A stretch of DNA of 43,785 nucleotides, taken from JAVWHX01 sp036639875. GTDB taxonomy: Bacteria > Bacillota_I > Bacilli_A > Erysipelotrichales > Coprobacillaceae. This document shows positions 1 to 7,896 of the stretch, in pieces. The stretch spans positions 1 to 43,785 of the forward strand of contig JAVWHX010000009.1 in the NCBI GenBank assembly GCA_036639875.1, written 5' to 3'. Below the pieces are notes generated by a model that saw nothing but the letters and a program-made list of their open reading frames with translations, made no database searches and was not told the DNA's origin. Both the position numbers and the translations under genes were made by a program. The stretch's first letter is position 1. Every line of letters begins with the position of its first letter.

Positions 1-47
1 GTATCAGCTTTATACCAAGGAATTGTTCGCCATATCTACTTACCATC

Positions 48-66
48 GGGGTATTATCAATACCCC
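48..66. repeat. Perfect inverted repeat at left edge
   Basis: An 8-bp perfect inverted repeat (GGGGTATT, three-base loop, AATACCCC) lies in the first 100 bases. Neither side has a T-run, so it is not an obvious terminator. The surrounding 1-144 is open on the plus strand (ending TAA at 142-144) and 94 down to 1 is open on the minus strand from an ATG with a poor ribosome site. I cannot tell which, if either, is a truncated gene. Confidence 0.4.
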
Positions 67-191
67 TTACTTCTATATACGCAAATAAAATCATTTTTTC
101 TTCAAAATAACAGAATAAATTATCAAGATTTGTTTATTCATTAAACATTTTTTAAATCTTAAAACATAAATAAACAAAATACTTTGTTCAG

Positions 192-219
192 TTGAAAAAA
201 ATATATATTCATGTATAAT
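192..219 (+). promoter_or_regulatory. Sigma-A-type promoter of the ABC-F gene
   Basis: TTGAAA at 192-197, a 16-bp spacer and a perfect TATAAT at 214-219, about 30 bases before the ABC-F start codon. The predicted leader is very short. Confidence 0.7.
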
Positions 220-248
220 GATAAAGACTATAAGAAGGAGAAATGTAC

Positions 249-1850
249 ATGATATCAACACAAAATGTTTCATTAAGATATGGAGATAGAGCATTATTTG
301 AAAATGTTTCAATACAGTTTACAGAAGGAAATTGTTATGGAATTATTGGAGCGAATGGTGCTGGAAAATCTACATTTTTAAAAATATTATCTGGCGAAAT
401 TGAACCTAATAAAGGTGATGTTTTGATTACAGAAGGACAAAGATTATCAGTTTTAAAGCAAGATCATTTTGCTTATGATGATCAAGATGTTTTAAAGACT
501 GTTATGATGGGGAATAAGCGATTATTCGAAATCATGGTAAGAAAAGAAGAATTATATGCAAAACCTGATTTTAATGATGAAGATGGATTAGAACTTGCTG
601 ATTTAGAAGGGGATTTCTTAGAAATGGATGGTTGGAATGCAGAGACTGATGCTGAAATCTTATTAAATGGATTAGGTGTTAGTGGTGAATTCCATCATGT
701 ATTGATGAAAGAACTAGGAGATCAACAAAAAGTTAAAGTATTACTTGCTCAAGCATTGTTTGGTAATCCTGATATTTTATTATTAGATGAACCTACCAAC
801 CATTTGGATTTAAAGAGTGTAAAATGGTTAGAAAACTTTTTGTTGAACTTTCCAAATACAGTTATTGTCGTATCACATGATAGACATTTCTTGAATAAAG
901 TATGTACACATATTGCTGATATTGATTTTAGTAAGATTCAGCTTTATGTAGGGAACTATGATTTCTGGTATGAATATTCACAAATGATGCTTAGACAAGC
1001 TAAAGAAATTAATAAAAAAGCAGATGCTAAGAAAAAAGAGTTAGAAGACTTTATTGCTCGTTTTAGTGCCAATGCTTCTAAAGCAAAACAAGCGACTTCA
1101 AGAAAGAAACTATTAGATAACTTAGAAGTTGTTGATATTAAACCTTCTTTAAGAAGATATCCTTTTGTTGGTTTTGTGGCTGATAGAGAAGTTGGAAATA
1201 TTGTTTTAAATGTAGAAAATTTAACTTATGAATTAAATGGAGAAAAGATTTTAAATAATGTTTCTTTCTCTATTTCCCCAAAAGATAAGGTGGCTTTTGT
1301 TTCTGATAATGAATTAGCAGTATCAACATTCTTTAAGATTATTAATGGAGAAATCGAAGATTATCAAGGGACTTATCAATGGGGTGTTACAACTTCACAA
1401 TCATATTTCCCTAAAGATAATAATGAATATTTTGATAACATTGATTTAACTCTTGTTGATTGGTTAAGACAATATGCAGTTGGAGAAGTTTATGAACAAG
1501 ATTTAAGAGGTTGGCTTGGAAGAGTGTTATTCTCTGGAGAAGAAGCATTAAAGAAAGCAAATGTTTTATCTGGGGGAGAAAAAGTAAGATGTATGTTAGC
1601 GAAGATGATGATGGCTAACTGTAATGTTTTAATCTTAGATGAACCAACGAACCATTTAGATCTTGAGTCTATTCAAGCAGTAAATGAAGGATTAATGAGA
1701 TTTAAGGAAAATATTTTATTTAGTTCTCATGACCACCAATTTGTTCAAACAATTGCAACTCGTGTGATTGAATTGAATCAAGATGGATGTTTAGATCGAT
1801 TATCAACTTATGATGAATACTTAGAATATAAAGAAAAAATGGAAGCTTAG
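249..1850 (+). CDS. ABC-F family ATPase, YkpA/YbiT-like
   Basis: A soluble twin-ATPase ABC-F protein without membrane segments. Family members act on the ribosome as translation factors or antibiotic-protection proteins. The ATG at 249 is preferred over the one at 243 because the AGGAG at 236-240 is only two bases from 243 but eight from 249. This gives 533 residues. The first ATP domain has an intact Walker A (GANGAGKST, residues 34-42) and a DEPTNHLD Walker B, but its signature reads ELGDQQKVKV instead of LSGGQ. The second domain has an intact LSGGE signature and DEPTNHLD, but its Walker A is degenerate (VSDNELAVST, no GK). A charged linker rich in Lys, Glu and Arg joins them. One composite ATP site is therefore canonical and the other is not. 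No resistance role can be read from the sequence. Confidence 0.9.
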   Translation: MISTQNVSLRYGDRALFENVSIQFTEGNCYGIIGANGAGKSTFLKILSGEIEPNKGDVLITEGQRLSVLKQDHFAYDDQDVLKTVMMGNKRLFEIMVRKEELYAKPDFNDEDGLELADLEGDFLEMDGWNAETDAEILLNGLGVSGEFHHVLMKELGDQQKVKVLLAQALFGNPDILLLDEPTNHLDLKSVKWLENFLLNFPNTVIVVSHDRHFLNKVCTHIADIDFSKIQLYVGNYDFWYEYSQMMLRQAKEINKKADAKKKELEDFIARFSANASKAKQATSRKKLLDNLEVVDIKPSLRRYPFVGFVADREVGNIVLNVENLTYELNGEKILNNVSFSISPKDKVAFVSDNELAVSTFFKIINGEIEDYQGTYQWGVTTSQSYFPKDNNEYFDNIDLTLVDWLRQYAVGEVYEQDLRGWLGRVLFSGEEALKKANVLSGGEKVRCMLAKMMMANCNVLILDEPTNHLDLESIQAVNEGLMRFKENILFSSHDHQFVQTIATRVIELNQDGCLDRLSTYDEYLEYKEKMEA

Positions 1851-1863
1851 CTTTCATTTTTTT
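1839..1863. terminator. Bidirectional terminator between convergent genes
   Basis: ATGGAAGC and GCTTTCAT (one G-U pair) flank a three-base loop inside the ABC-F stop region and are followed by six T. The complementary strand has an A/T run too, so it can also end the convergent YetF-like gene. Confidence 0.7.
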
Positions 1864-2531
1864 GAATATACGGTAAGGTTATTGTTGTTGTCACATAAGA
1901 CCAATAGAACATTTTCATATGAAGGATAGCCTTTTACTTTTAATTGACTATCAAACCATTTTTGATCTTGATGAATTCTTTGAAGTTGTTTTTCAAGTAG
2001 TTGCGAGTTAATCATTAAGGCAATGAGTGGCTTTTCTTCTTGAAATGTAATATCTAAATCATCAATGATGACAGGACGATATTGAGTTTTAGGATATACT
2101 GATATATTCCCATTTGTTTCTAAAGTCACTTGATCTATTTGAGTTATATCAAAATATCCTTGGATTCTTAATTGCATGAGTAATTCATTAACATCCATTT
2201 TTGCCTTTGCAAGTGCTTTATCTAAGATTTTATTTTCTTTATAAAGAACGATTGGATTGCCTTCAATGAAATGTCTTAATGTGAGAGATTGTCTTGATAA
2301 TAAAGATAAAGAGACAGTAAATAATGCATAAACAAGCATTCCTATTAAAGGTCTATACATATCTTTAAAATCACTTAAAACAACCATTTCACTTGCAATA
2401 CTTCCAATTGTAATACCAATAATATAATCATACATACTTAGTTGTGTAATTTGTCTATAACCCATAATTTTGGTTAAAATAAATAAGACAACAAGAGATA
2501 TGAAAGCTAAAGCTATTGTTTGTATAAACAT
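1854..2531 (-). CDS. YetF/DUF421-family membrane protein
   Basis: About 225 residues. The N-terminal ~85 residues form three hydrophobic helices, containing the family-like segment around TKIMGYRQITQLSMYDYIIG. A soluble C-terminal part of ~130 residues follows, as in YetF/YkjA/YrbG proteins, whose cytoplasmic domain is a small alpha/beta fold. The biochemical role of the family is not established; some members affect spore germination, which cannot be claimed here. The ATG at 2531 is chosen because GGTGAT lies just upstream of it, although an in-frame ATG exists at 2543. The gene is monocistronic: it converges on the ABC-F gene, and a terminator separates it from the flavoprotein gene upstream. 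Confidence 0.75.
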   Translation of the reverse strand: MFIQTIALAFISLVVLFILTKIMGYRQITQLSMYDYIIGITIGSIASEMVVLSDFKDMYRPLIGMLVYALFTVSLSLLSRQSLTLRHFIEGNPIVLYKENKILDKALAKAKMDVNELLMQLRIQGYFDITQIDQVTLETNGNISVYPKTQYRPVIIDDLDITFQEEKPLIALMINSQLLEKQLQRIHQDQKWFDSQLKVKGYPSYENVLLVLCDNNNNLTVYSKK

Positions 2532-2578
2532 TATTATCACCATATATAATATTGGTGTATTTACATTCTTTTATACAA

Positions 2579-2597
2579 AAAAAGGCCTTAGCCTTTA
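2579..2597 (-). terminator. Terminator of the flavoprotein gene
   Basis: Reading the minus strand, AAAGGC and GCCTTT pair directly at the stop codon and are followed by seven T. The stem overlaps the TAA. Confidence 0.7.
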
Positions 2598-3098
2598 TTT
2601 GTTAATGTATATTGCTTTAATCTTAGCGATATAATGAATATGATAATCTTTATCAGGATACCATTTATTATCATAACTTGCATCTAAAAAGCAGTCAGGT
2701 TTAATGAAGTCTTCATATATTTTTTCAACAATAAAAACCATAGAAGCTTCTTCAAATGTTGGAACTCCTTCTAGATAAGTCGTATGAAAATCAACATCAT
2801 GTATTTTATCAGTATCCTTACCAGATACACTTCCTAAGACACCGAGTTCCTTCTTATGCCCATCAAAAAAAGAAAGTGAAAAACAATCTTGTTGATCAAC
2901 AAATTCCTTTGTATAACGTTGTGGTCTGATATAGGCATGAACAATATTGTCACCCCATAAAACACCAACTCCGCCCCAAGATGCAGTCATAGTATTGACT
3001 TTATCTTGATTACCAGCAGTAATTAACATCCAGTCTTTACCAATTGCAGTAAATGGATTCATATCTAATGATTGTATATCAGTTTTAAAAAACGCCAT
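2595..3098 (-). CDS. Flavin reductase-like (FMN-binding split barrel) protein
   Basis: 167 residues, with the start at 3098 supported by AGGAGG ten bases upstream; the longer reading to 3143 has no ribosome site. The N-terminal half contains a WMLITAGN...NTMTASWGG pattern and then a VHAYIRPQRYTKEF segment. This is typical of flavin reductase-like proteins in which FMN sits in a split beta-barrel. Such proteins usually reduce flavin or pass electrons to small redox partners; the partner here is unknown. No Cys cluster or secretion signal is present. The gene is divergent from the hydrolase gene, with about 85 bases between the starts. An extended -10 promoter lies at 3123-3128. Confidence 0.75.
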   Translation of the reverse strand: MAFFKTDIQSLDMNPFTAIGKDWMLITAGNQDKVNTMTASWGGVGVLWGDNIVHAYIRPQRYTKEFVDQQDCFSLSFFDGHKKELGVLGSVSGKDTDKIHDVDFHTTYLEGVPTFEEASMVFIVEKIYEDFIKPDCFLDASYDNKWYPDKDYHIHYIAKIKAIYINK

Positions 3099-3122
3099 AA
3101 AATTTATTCCTCCTTGTGTTAT

Positions 3123-3128
3123 ATTATA
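3123..3128 (-). promoter_or_regulatory. Extended -10 promoter of the flavoprotein gene
   Basis: On the minus strand TGCTATAAT lies about 25 bases before the start codon at 3098. No good -35 is seen; a TTGATT is 19 bases upstream. Confidence 0.5.
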
Positions 3129-3182
3129 GCATAATATATGCATGAAGAATCAAAAGAGTCTATAAAAAAAGAAGGTGATGAA

Positions 3183-4103
3183 ATGAAAAAAGTATTTAAG
3201 TTTATAATTGTATCTTTACTGGTATTGGTTTTATTTGTAGGATGTTTGTCTTTATATATAGGAAATTATTTATATGACTATACTTTAAATCCTTATTCAA
3301 AGAAAAACATTTCTGAAAAAATTGATACAAATGAAGAAATAGCTCAAGAATCAAGACAGTGGTTAAATGAATATGGAGAAGAAACATATATTCAAAGCGA
3401 GGATAATCTTAAATTACATGGATATTTCATTCAACAAGAGAGTCCTGTTTATATGATTATGGTTCATGGATATCGAGGTGATGGGGCAAGTATTATTTCA
3501 CCAATCAAGAAGATGAAGAAACAGGGATATAATCTTTTGATTCCTGATTTAAGAGGTCATGGGATGAGTGATGGAGATTATATTGGAATGGGCTGGGATG
3601 ATCGCTTAGATATTTTAGCTTGGATTGATTATATTCTAGATAAAGATAAAAATGCATCAATTATTCTATATGGAGTTTCAATGGGTGGAGCTACTGTTAT
3701 GAACGTTTCTGGAGAAAGCTTACCACATCAAGTCAAAGCTATTATTGAAGATTGTGGATATACAAGTGTATGGGATATTTTTAAAACACATATTGATTTT
3801 GATGATTTAACGAGTGATATAGCATTACACATGGCAAGTTTTGCAACCAAGTTAAGAGCAGGATATTTCTTGGAAGATGTAAAGCCAATTGATCAAGTTA
3901 AAAAATCTAAAACTCCAACATTGTTTATTCATGGAGAAAAAGATAACTTCGTTCCTAAAGAAATGGTTGATGAACTCTATGATGCGGCTACATGTCCAAA
4001 AGAAAAATTAACAATTAAAGATGCTGGTCATGCAAATAGTTGTTCAATTGATTCAGACCTTTATTACCAAACAATCTTCCGATTTATTGATAAATATAAA
4101 TAA
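3183..4103 (+). CDS. Membrane-anchored alpha/beta hydrolase, YqkD-like
   Basis: 306 residues. The start at 3183 is supported by AAGGTGATG; the in-frame ATG at 3138 lacks a ribosome site. The N-terminus is a signal anchor (basic MKK followed by ~20 hydrophobic residues), placing the catalytic domain outside the membrane. Catalytic features of serine hydrolases are visible: an HGYRG oxyanion loop, a GVSMGG nucleophile elbow, an Asp in HGEKDNFVP and a His in DAGHANS. The layout matches the YqkD group of S9-like esterases and peptidases. The substrate cannot be predicted. The gene appears monocistronic, ending at a long hairpin. Confidence 0.8.
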   Translation: MKKVFKFIIVSLLVLVLFVGCLSLYIGNYLYDYTLNPYSKKNISEKIDTNEEIAQESRQWLNEYGEETYIQSEDNLKLHGYFIQQESPVYMIMVHGYRGDGASIISPIKKMKKQGYNLLIPDLRGHGMSDGDYIGMGWDDRLDILAWIDYILDKDKNASIILYGVSMGGATVMNVSGESLPHQVKAIIEDCGYTSVWDIFKTHIDFDDLTSDIALHMASFATKLRAGYFLEDVKPIDQVKKSKTPTLFIHGEKDNFVPKEMVDELYDAATCPKEKLTIKDAGHANSCSIDSDLYYQTIFRFIDKYK

Positions 4104-4160
4104 AAAGTTTATATCAAATCATCAAATGATGAATAAGATATAAACTTTATTTTATTTTTG
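4104..4160. terminator. Bidirectional terminator
   Basis: A perfect 12-bp stem (AAAGTTTATATC / GATATAAACTTT) with a smaller nested hairpin in the loop, followed by a T-rich run. It sits between the convergent hydrolase gene and the 65-residue protein gene. Confidence 0.75.
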
Positions 4161-4349
4161 TAGATTTTGTTCTCTTTGTAAATCATTTCTTAGTTCATAG
4201 AGATTACTTCTTACGCCTTCGAGTCTCTCTATTTCTGCTAATAATTGTTCTTTTTGTTGAACCGTTAACTGTGTTTTTGACAAAGCAACTAAACCACGAA
4301 CGATATCATAAAAGACTGTAATTGTTTTATCTAAATTTTCTATATTCAA
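4152..4349 (-). CDS. Small charged hypothetical protein, TTG start
   Basis: 65 residues, rich in Glu, Gln, Leu and Arg, and predicted to form mostly helix or coiled coil (residues ~25-62, with Leu spaced at heptad-like intervals). The only plausible start is TTG at 4349, with a strong GGGAGG eight bases upstream. That ribosome site and the terminator just downstream support a real gene. I do not recognise the family. No Cys, membrane segment or DNA-binding motif is evident. It lies upstream of nothing on its strand and is separated from the exporter operon by about 27 bases, so cotranscription with the exporter genes is possible. Confidence 0.6.
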   Translation of the reverse strand: MNIENLDKTITVFYDIVRGLVALSKTQLTVQQKEQLLAEIERLEGVRSNLYELRNDLQREQNLQK

Positions 4350-4376
4350 AATTAAAACCTCCCTCTCCAGTATTTA

Positions 4377-4850
4377 TTATACTATAAAATGAACAAAAAG
4401 TATTATACTATTCAAAAAAATATAACTATAATTCCAACCTTTTTTTAGAACTAATGCAAAAATAAAGGCAATTAATTGAATAAATAAGTTAATGAATATG
4501 AGTGATGTCGAATATTGTTGAAAAAAGAAAGTGAAAATAATAATTTGACTAGCTATATAAAAGCCACAATATCCTAAAAACTTTTTCATTAATATTCCTA
4601 TACATACAAGCTTTGATACACGAACTCTCATAAAATCATAAAGACAAATATACTGATATACAATATCAAAAAGAATTGATGACCAATAAAATTGAATTAA
4701 TATAAAGATTAAGTATCTAAAATCAATCCATTTATAATGATAGATAATACTTTGAGTTGTTTGAAAATCATAGAGTTGAATCAAACTATAAAATATCAAA
4801 AGATAAAGAAAGAAATATTTAAGATATTTCATCTTGAATAAAAACTCCAT
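4377..4850 (-). CDS. Membrane protein, last gene of ABC exporter operon
   Basis: Up to 157 residues, highly hydrophobic, with about four transmembrane helices and many Tyr, Phe and Ile. It overlaps the ATPase gene by 32 bases. The first ATG (4850) has no clear ribosome site and an internal ATG at 4832 is an alternative; translational coupling to the ATPase gene is likely. I recognise no named family. Its position last in a permease-permease-ATPase operon suggests an accessory membrane subunit of that transporter, which is inference. Confidence 0.6.
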   Translation of the reverse strand: MEFLFKMKYLKYFFLYLLIFYSLIQLYDFQTTQSIIYHYKWIDFRYLIFILIQFYWSSILFDIVYQYICLYDFMRVRVSKLVCIGILMKKFLGYCGFYIASQIIIFTFFFQQYSTSLIFINLFIQLIAFIFALVLKKGWNYSYIFLNSIILFVHFIV

Positions 4851-5427
4851 TTTTTAGATGAAATGTTTTGTTGTAAGGAATCTGTTTTAAGTAATCATGC
4901 GCAGCAATCATAATTGTTTTTCCTTGTTTATTTAATTCATTAATTAACTCACAAAATGCTTCTACAGCTTCTTCATCTAATCCTCTTGTTGGTTCATCTA
5001 ATAAGATAAAGTTTTGTCCTTCCATAATGGCTTGAATAATTCCTGTTTTTTGTCTCATTCCTAAAGAATAATTTTTAATCTTAGCTTTACTTTGATAATC
5101 AAGGTGGAACAACTCACATAATTCTTTAATTCTTTCCTCATCAAAATGATGCTTTAAAGAAGCTAAGAATTTCAAATTATAATGGAGTGATTCATTTTCA
5201 ATAAAACCAGGATTTTCGATTAAAGCACCAATATGAATATCACTATCCTTTGTAACAGTTCCATTATCAGGTTCTAAAATTCCACAAATAATCTTAAATA
5301 ATGTTGATTTACCTGAACCATTAATTCCATGTATATAAATAAGATCACCTTGTTGAACATCAAGATTTAAATCATTTAAAACAATATTCTTATGAAATGA
5401 CTTTGATAATTTTTCTATTTTTAACAT
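4819..5427 (-). CDS. ABC transporter ATP-binding protein
   Basis: 202 residues, a minimal single ATPase domain. Walker A is GINGSGKST, the signature is NYSLGMRQK (LSGGQ position) and Walker B is FILLDEPTRGLDE, followed by the H-loop in IAAHDY. The signature and short C-terminus resemble ATPases of ABC-2 exporters of the BcrA/lantibiotic-immunity type. AGGAGG precedes the ATG by five bases. The permease partners are encoded immediately upstream, nine bases away. The cargo is unknown; peptide or antibiotic export is the family default, not something shown here. Confidence 0.85.
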   Translation of the reverse strand: MLKIEKLSKSFHKNIVLNDLNLDVQQGDLIYIHGINGSGKSTLFKIICGILEPDNGTVTKDSDIHIGALIENPGFIENESLHYNLKFLASLKHHFDEERIKELCELFHLDYQSKAKIKNYSLGMRQKTGIIQAIMEGQNFILLDEPTRGLDEEAVEAFCELINELNKQGKTIMIAAHDYLKQIPYNKTFHLKNGVFIQDEIS

Positions 5428-5436
5428 AATATCCTC

Positions 5437-5934
5437 CTAAAATATATTTATAAATGTTAAATGAAATACAATATTAATTAAGATTGGTAAGATAAGGTAA
5501 ACAAAGTTCTTCTTACTTCCAATTTGAAAATAAATAATATGACTTTCAATTCCCATTACAATAAAATTTATAATCATAAATATGATTGTAAGTGAGAACG
5601 TATCCTGTGGGATTGCACCAAAGAAAAAGTAATAGCTTATATAAATAACCAGTGTATAAATTGAACCAATCATAAGAAATATGAAATAAGTTAATAAATA
5701 GAAAGTCTTTTCAGATATTCTGATCATAATTAATGATGATATTGTATTGATTCTTTGGGTATATTGATAAATCATTAAAAGATAGATATTGTTGAGATAC
5801 ATTGTTAAGTAATGTGAATATATTAAACATATAGTATATGTGTTTTTACCACCTAATGTCGGTGAAATAATCAATGCAACGATTAATAAAACAATCATTT
5901 TTTTATCTATAAGCTTTAATAAAGATTTAATCAT
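5437..5934 (-). CDS. ABC-2-type membrane subunit
   Basis: 165 residues with about five hydrophobic segments. The ATG lies inside the end of the preceding permease gene (8-base overlap), implying coupled translation. It is smaller than a usual ABC-2 permease and may form a heteromeric channel with the 280-residue protein. There is no recognisable sequence motif beyond hydrophobicity; function is inferred from the ATPase immediately downstream. Confidence 0.65.
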   Translation of the reverse strand: MIKSLLKLIDKKMIVLLIVALIISPTLGGKNTYTICLIYSHYLTMYLNNIYLLMIYQYTQRINTISSLIMIRISEKTFYLLTYFIFLMIGSIYTLVIYISYYFFFGAIPQDTFSLTIIFMIINFIVMGIESHIIYFQIGSKKNFVYLILPILINIVFHLTFINIF

Positions 5935-6769
5935 AGGCTTGTCTCCATTTTAATAATACTTTAAAACAACTTGTAGATATTGAAAAATAAATAATCAAAG
6001 TTATGAAGTACATCATATAATGAGATAAACCAAATGGATTGACTCTTACGTTCTCTATTCCTAAAGCAATTAAGTTATTAATTTGAAGTAAAAAAGCAGC
6101 ATCAGGAAATGGTAAGTATCCTTGAATTAAGGCTGGAATAACAACCAATAAGATACCAAAGATAACCCCGAAACAGCGATAAATATATTTGTTAGTAATC
6201 ACAAACTGTAATGAGAAAAGTAAACTAGAAACAATGCTGTAACCTATAGAAGTCATCAATACAAAAAGTATCATACTCATGATTTCATTGCTTGATAATA
6301 ATTGAGCAACGATATAATAGTTTTCCATATAGGTTGTTGCGTTGAATTGTATCGGGACATAAAAACAGTGAATAATCAAAATAGTGCAACATTCTAATAA
6401 AAAAACAAGACCAGCACTCATAATTATGTTTTTGATAAACATTTGGGTGTAATATGTTTTTTTAGGAATTCTTGTTTCAATGAGATATGAGGCGTGTGAT
6501 AGTTGTAGATTTAAAAAATCATAAGAGATTAAGTTTGGTAACAATAACATCATAATAATCATTAAAAAGGGATTTGCTCCGATATTGTGAAAATAATAAT
6601 ACAATGATAATCCTGTGTTTGGATATTGTTGCTGATATCCAGGGTTTGAATAAATAGAGTCTTTATAAACAATATAGAGACTTATATTTATCAAGATAAA
6701 GACAATAAGAATGATTAAAAACTTTTCTTTTGAAAGAAATGGCTTCCATAATTCTTTATGTTTTTTCAT
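5927..6769 (-). CDS. ABC-2-type permease
   Basis: 280 residues, first gene of the minus-strand exporter operon, with AGGAGG seven bases before the ATG. After a basic N-terminus and first helix (residues ~15-35) comes an extracytoplasmic loop, then a group of about five helices. This is the usual ABC-2 plan, as in ABC transporters of the NatB/BcrB type. The amphipathic stretch around LIETRIPKKTYYTQMF resembles the coupling segment of such permeases. The operon is divergent from a LytTR regulator gene 150 bases away, which is likely its regulator. Confidence 0.7.
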   Translation of the reverse strand: MKKHKELWKPFLSKEKFLIILIVFILINISLYIVYKDSIYSNPGYQQQYPNTGLSLYYYFHNIGANPFLMIIMMLLLPNLISYDFLNLQLSHASYLIETRIPKKTYYTQMFIKNIIMSAGLVFLLECCTILIIHCFYVPIQFNATTYMENYYIVAQLLSSNEIMSMILFVLMTSIGYSIVSSLLFSLQFVITNKYIYRCFGVIFGILLVVIPALIQGYLPFPDAAFLLQINNLIALGIENVRVNPFGLSHYMMYFITLIIYFSISTSCFKVLLKWRQAYD

Positions 6770-6919
6770 AATGTTCCTCCTTTATAATCTTATACAAAAT
6801 ACCTAATTTTTTGTTTTAAAATTAAAAAACACATAAAAAGTGCAAAAATGAGGGTTAAAACTGCCAAACAAACTTTCTCTTTTCTTGTATGATAGATATG
6901 TCATAGAGGGGGAGATTTT

Positions 6920-7627
6920 ATGAGAATACTAATTTGCTGTGAAGATGAAGACTATGTAGAAGTCATGAAAAAGATTTTGATGAAGTATCATTCTTCTCAA
7001 GAGAGAGAGTTTGAGATTTGTTTAACGATTGAAGAAGCTGTTGAAAAGACAATATCAATTAAATTTGATATGGCATTTATTGATTGTTTAATGGAAGAGG
7101 AAAATATTATGAATGTAGGAAGGGATGTTATGGAATTGAATCCTGAATGTATGATCTTTTTTATGCATACAGAGTTAGACCCTACTTATATTAATGAATC
7201 TTTTATTATTGGAACTTTTCAGTTTTTAATTAAGGGTGAGGATGACATGATGGAGAAGGAATTCTTAAGAGCATGTCAAATTTATATTAGGGATAATTTG
7301 AAGTTCCATTTTATAACAAAAGATAAAGAGAAACTTGAGTTTTTACCAAAAGATTTGTTATATGTTGAATTGAAGAAAAGTCCAACGATTGTAGCAACTA
7401 AAAATGTTGTCTATAGAGGTTGGTTTGAAGAAGAAATGTATCTTCTTGAACATCATTTAAAACATTATAATTTTCTTCAAATACATAGTCATTATTTGGT
7501 AAGTATGGATAAAGTCAGAAAGATAGGAATGAATGAGATTGTTATGTGTAATGGGGATTATCTGCCAATTGCGGTTATCAAACAAGAAAAAATTAGGAGA
7601 GATTTTAGACGGTTTTTAAATTGGTGA
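6920..7627 (+). CDS. LytTR-family response regulator
   Basis: 235 residues. Residues 1-~120 form a receiver domain with an acidic pocket (E8, D9), a phospho-acceptor Asp at 55 (FIDC), a Thr in FFMHTE and a Lys in LIKGED. Residues ~135-232 form a LytTR DNA-binding domain with the pattern ending LQIHSHYLVSMDKVRKIG. This is the AgrA/LytR layout; LytTR regulators often control bacteriocin, quorum-sensing or wall genes. No histidine kinase is nearby, so the cognate sensor must be elsewhere or activation is unusual. The ribosome site is GAGGGGGAG. The divergent exporter operon is the obvious candidate target. Confidence 0.85.
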   Translation: MRILICCEDEDYVEVMKKILMKYHSSQEREFEICLTIEEAVEKTISIKFDMAFIDCLMEEENIMNVGRDVMELNPECMIFFMHTELDPTYINESFIIGTFQFLIKGEDDMMEKEFLRACQIYIRDNLKFHFITKDKEKLEFLPKDLLYVELKKSPTIVATKNVVYRGWFEEEMYLLEHHLKHYNFLQIHSHYLVSMDKVRKIGMNEIVMCNGDYLPIAVIKQEKIRRDFRRFLNW

Positions 7628-7656
7628 ATAAAAATAAAAAAATTGTGGAATATTGG

Positions 7657-7685
7657 TTGAAAATGGGGAGTAAAAATGATATTAT
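7657..7685 (+). promoter_or_regulatory. Promoter P1 for the ZTP-riboswitch leader
   Basis: TTGAAA at 7657-7662, a 17-bp spacer and TATTAT at 7680-7685. Transcription would start near 7692, just before the riboswitch. Confidence 0.65.
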
Positions 7686-7694
7686 TCACTTAGT

Positions 7695-7790
7695 TATACA
7701 ACTGACGGAAGTGGAATTAACCACATGGAGTATAATATAAAGAGTCGACCGTCTGGGCAATCGTCTGGATGAGTAGGCTCTTTTTTTGAT
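7695..7790 (+). promoter_or_regulatory. ZTP (pfl-motif) riboswitch with terminator
   Basis: The two conserved halves of the pfl/ZTP aptamer are visible. The first is ACTGACGGAAGTGG, with GTGG/CCAC hairpin arms and a GGAG-like element (7701-7730). The second is CCGTCTGGGCA at 7749-7759. The GACGG of the first half can pair with CCGTC of the second, as in the pseudoknot architecture. The terminator arm (AAGAGTC with GGCTCTT, then seven T ending about 7787) overlaps the second half, giving a simple ON switch: ZTP/ZMP binding should prevent termination. ZTP and ZMP accumulate when 10-formyl-THF is short, and the next gene, fhs, makes 10-formyl-THF. This is a classic gene context for the motif. 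Confidence 0.88.
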
Positions 7791-7816
7791 TTTTACATAA
7801 AATGACAGTTATGTGA

Positions 7817-7845
7817 TTGAGAAAATAGTCATATTATGGTATAAA
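7817..7845 (+). promoter_or_regulatory. Promoter P2, downstream of the riboswitch terminator
   Basis: TTGAGA at 7817-7822, exactly 17 bp, then TATAAA at 7840-7845, about 50 bases before the fhs start. It lies after the ZTP terminator, so transcripts from it would bypass riboswitch control. Confidence 0.6.
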
Positions 7846-7896
7846 GAAAGTGTTAAAGTCCACAAAAAAATCTTATAAAAAAGAAAGGATGTCATT

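Noticed and set aside
1..144. Truncated coding sequence at the left edge
   Set aside because: Plus-strand frame 1 and minus-strand 94-1 are both open over this short stretch; neither shows a recognisable motif or a convincing ribosome site, so no gene is claimed.
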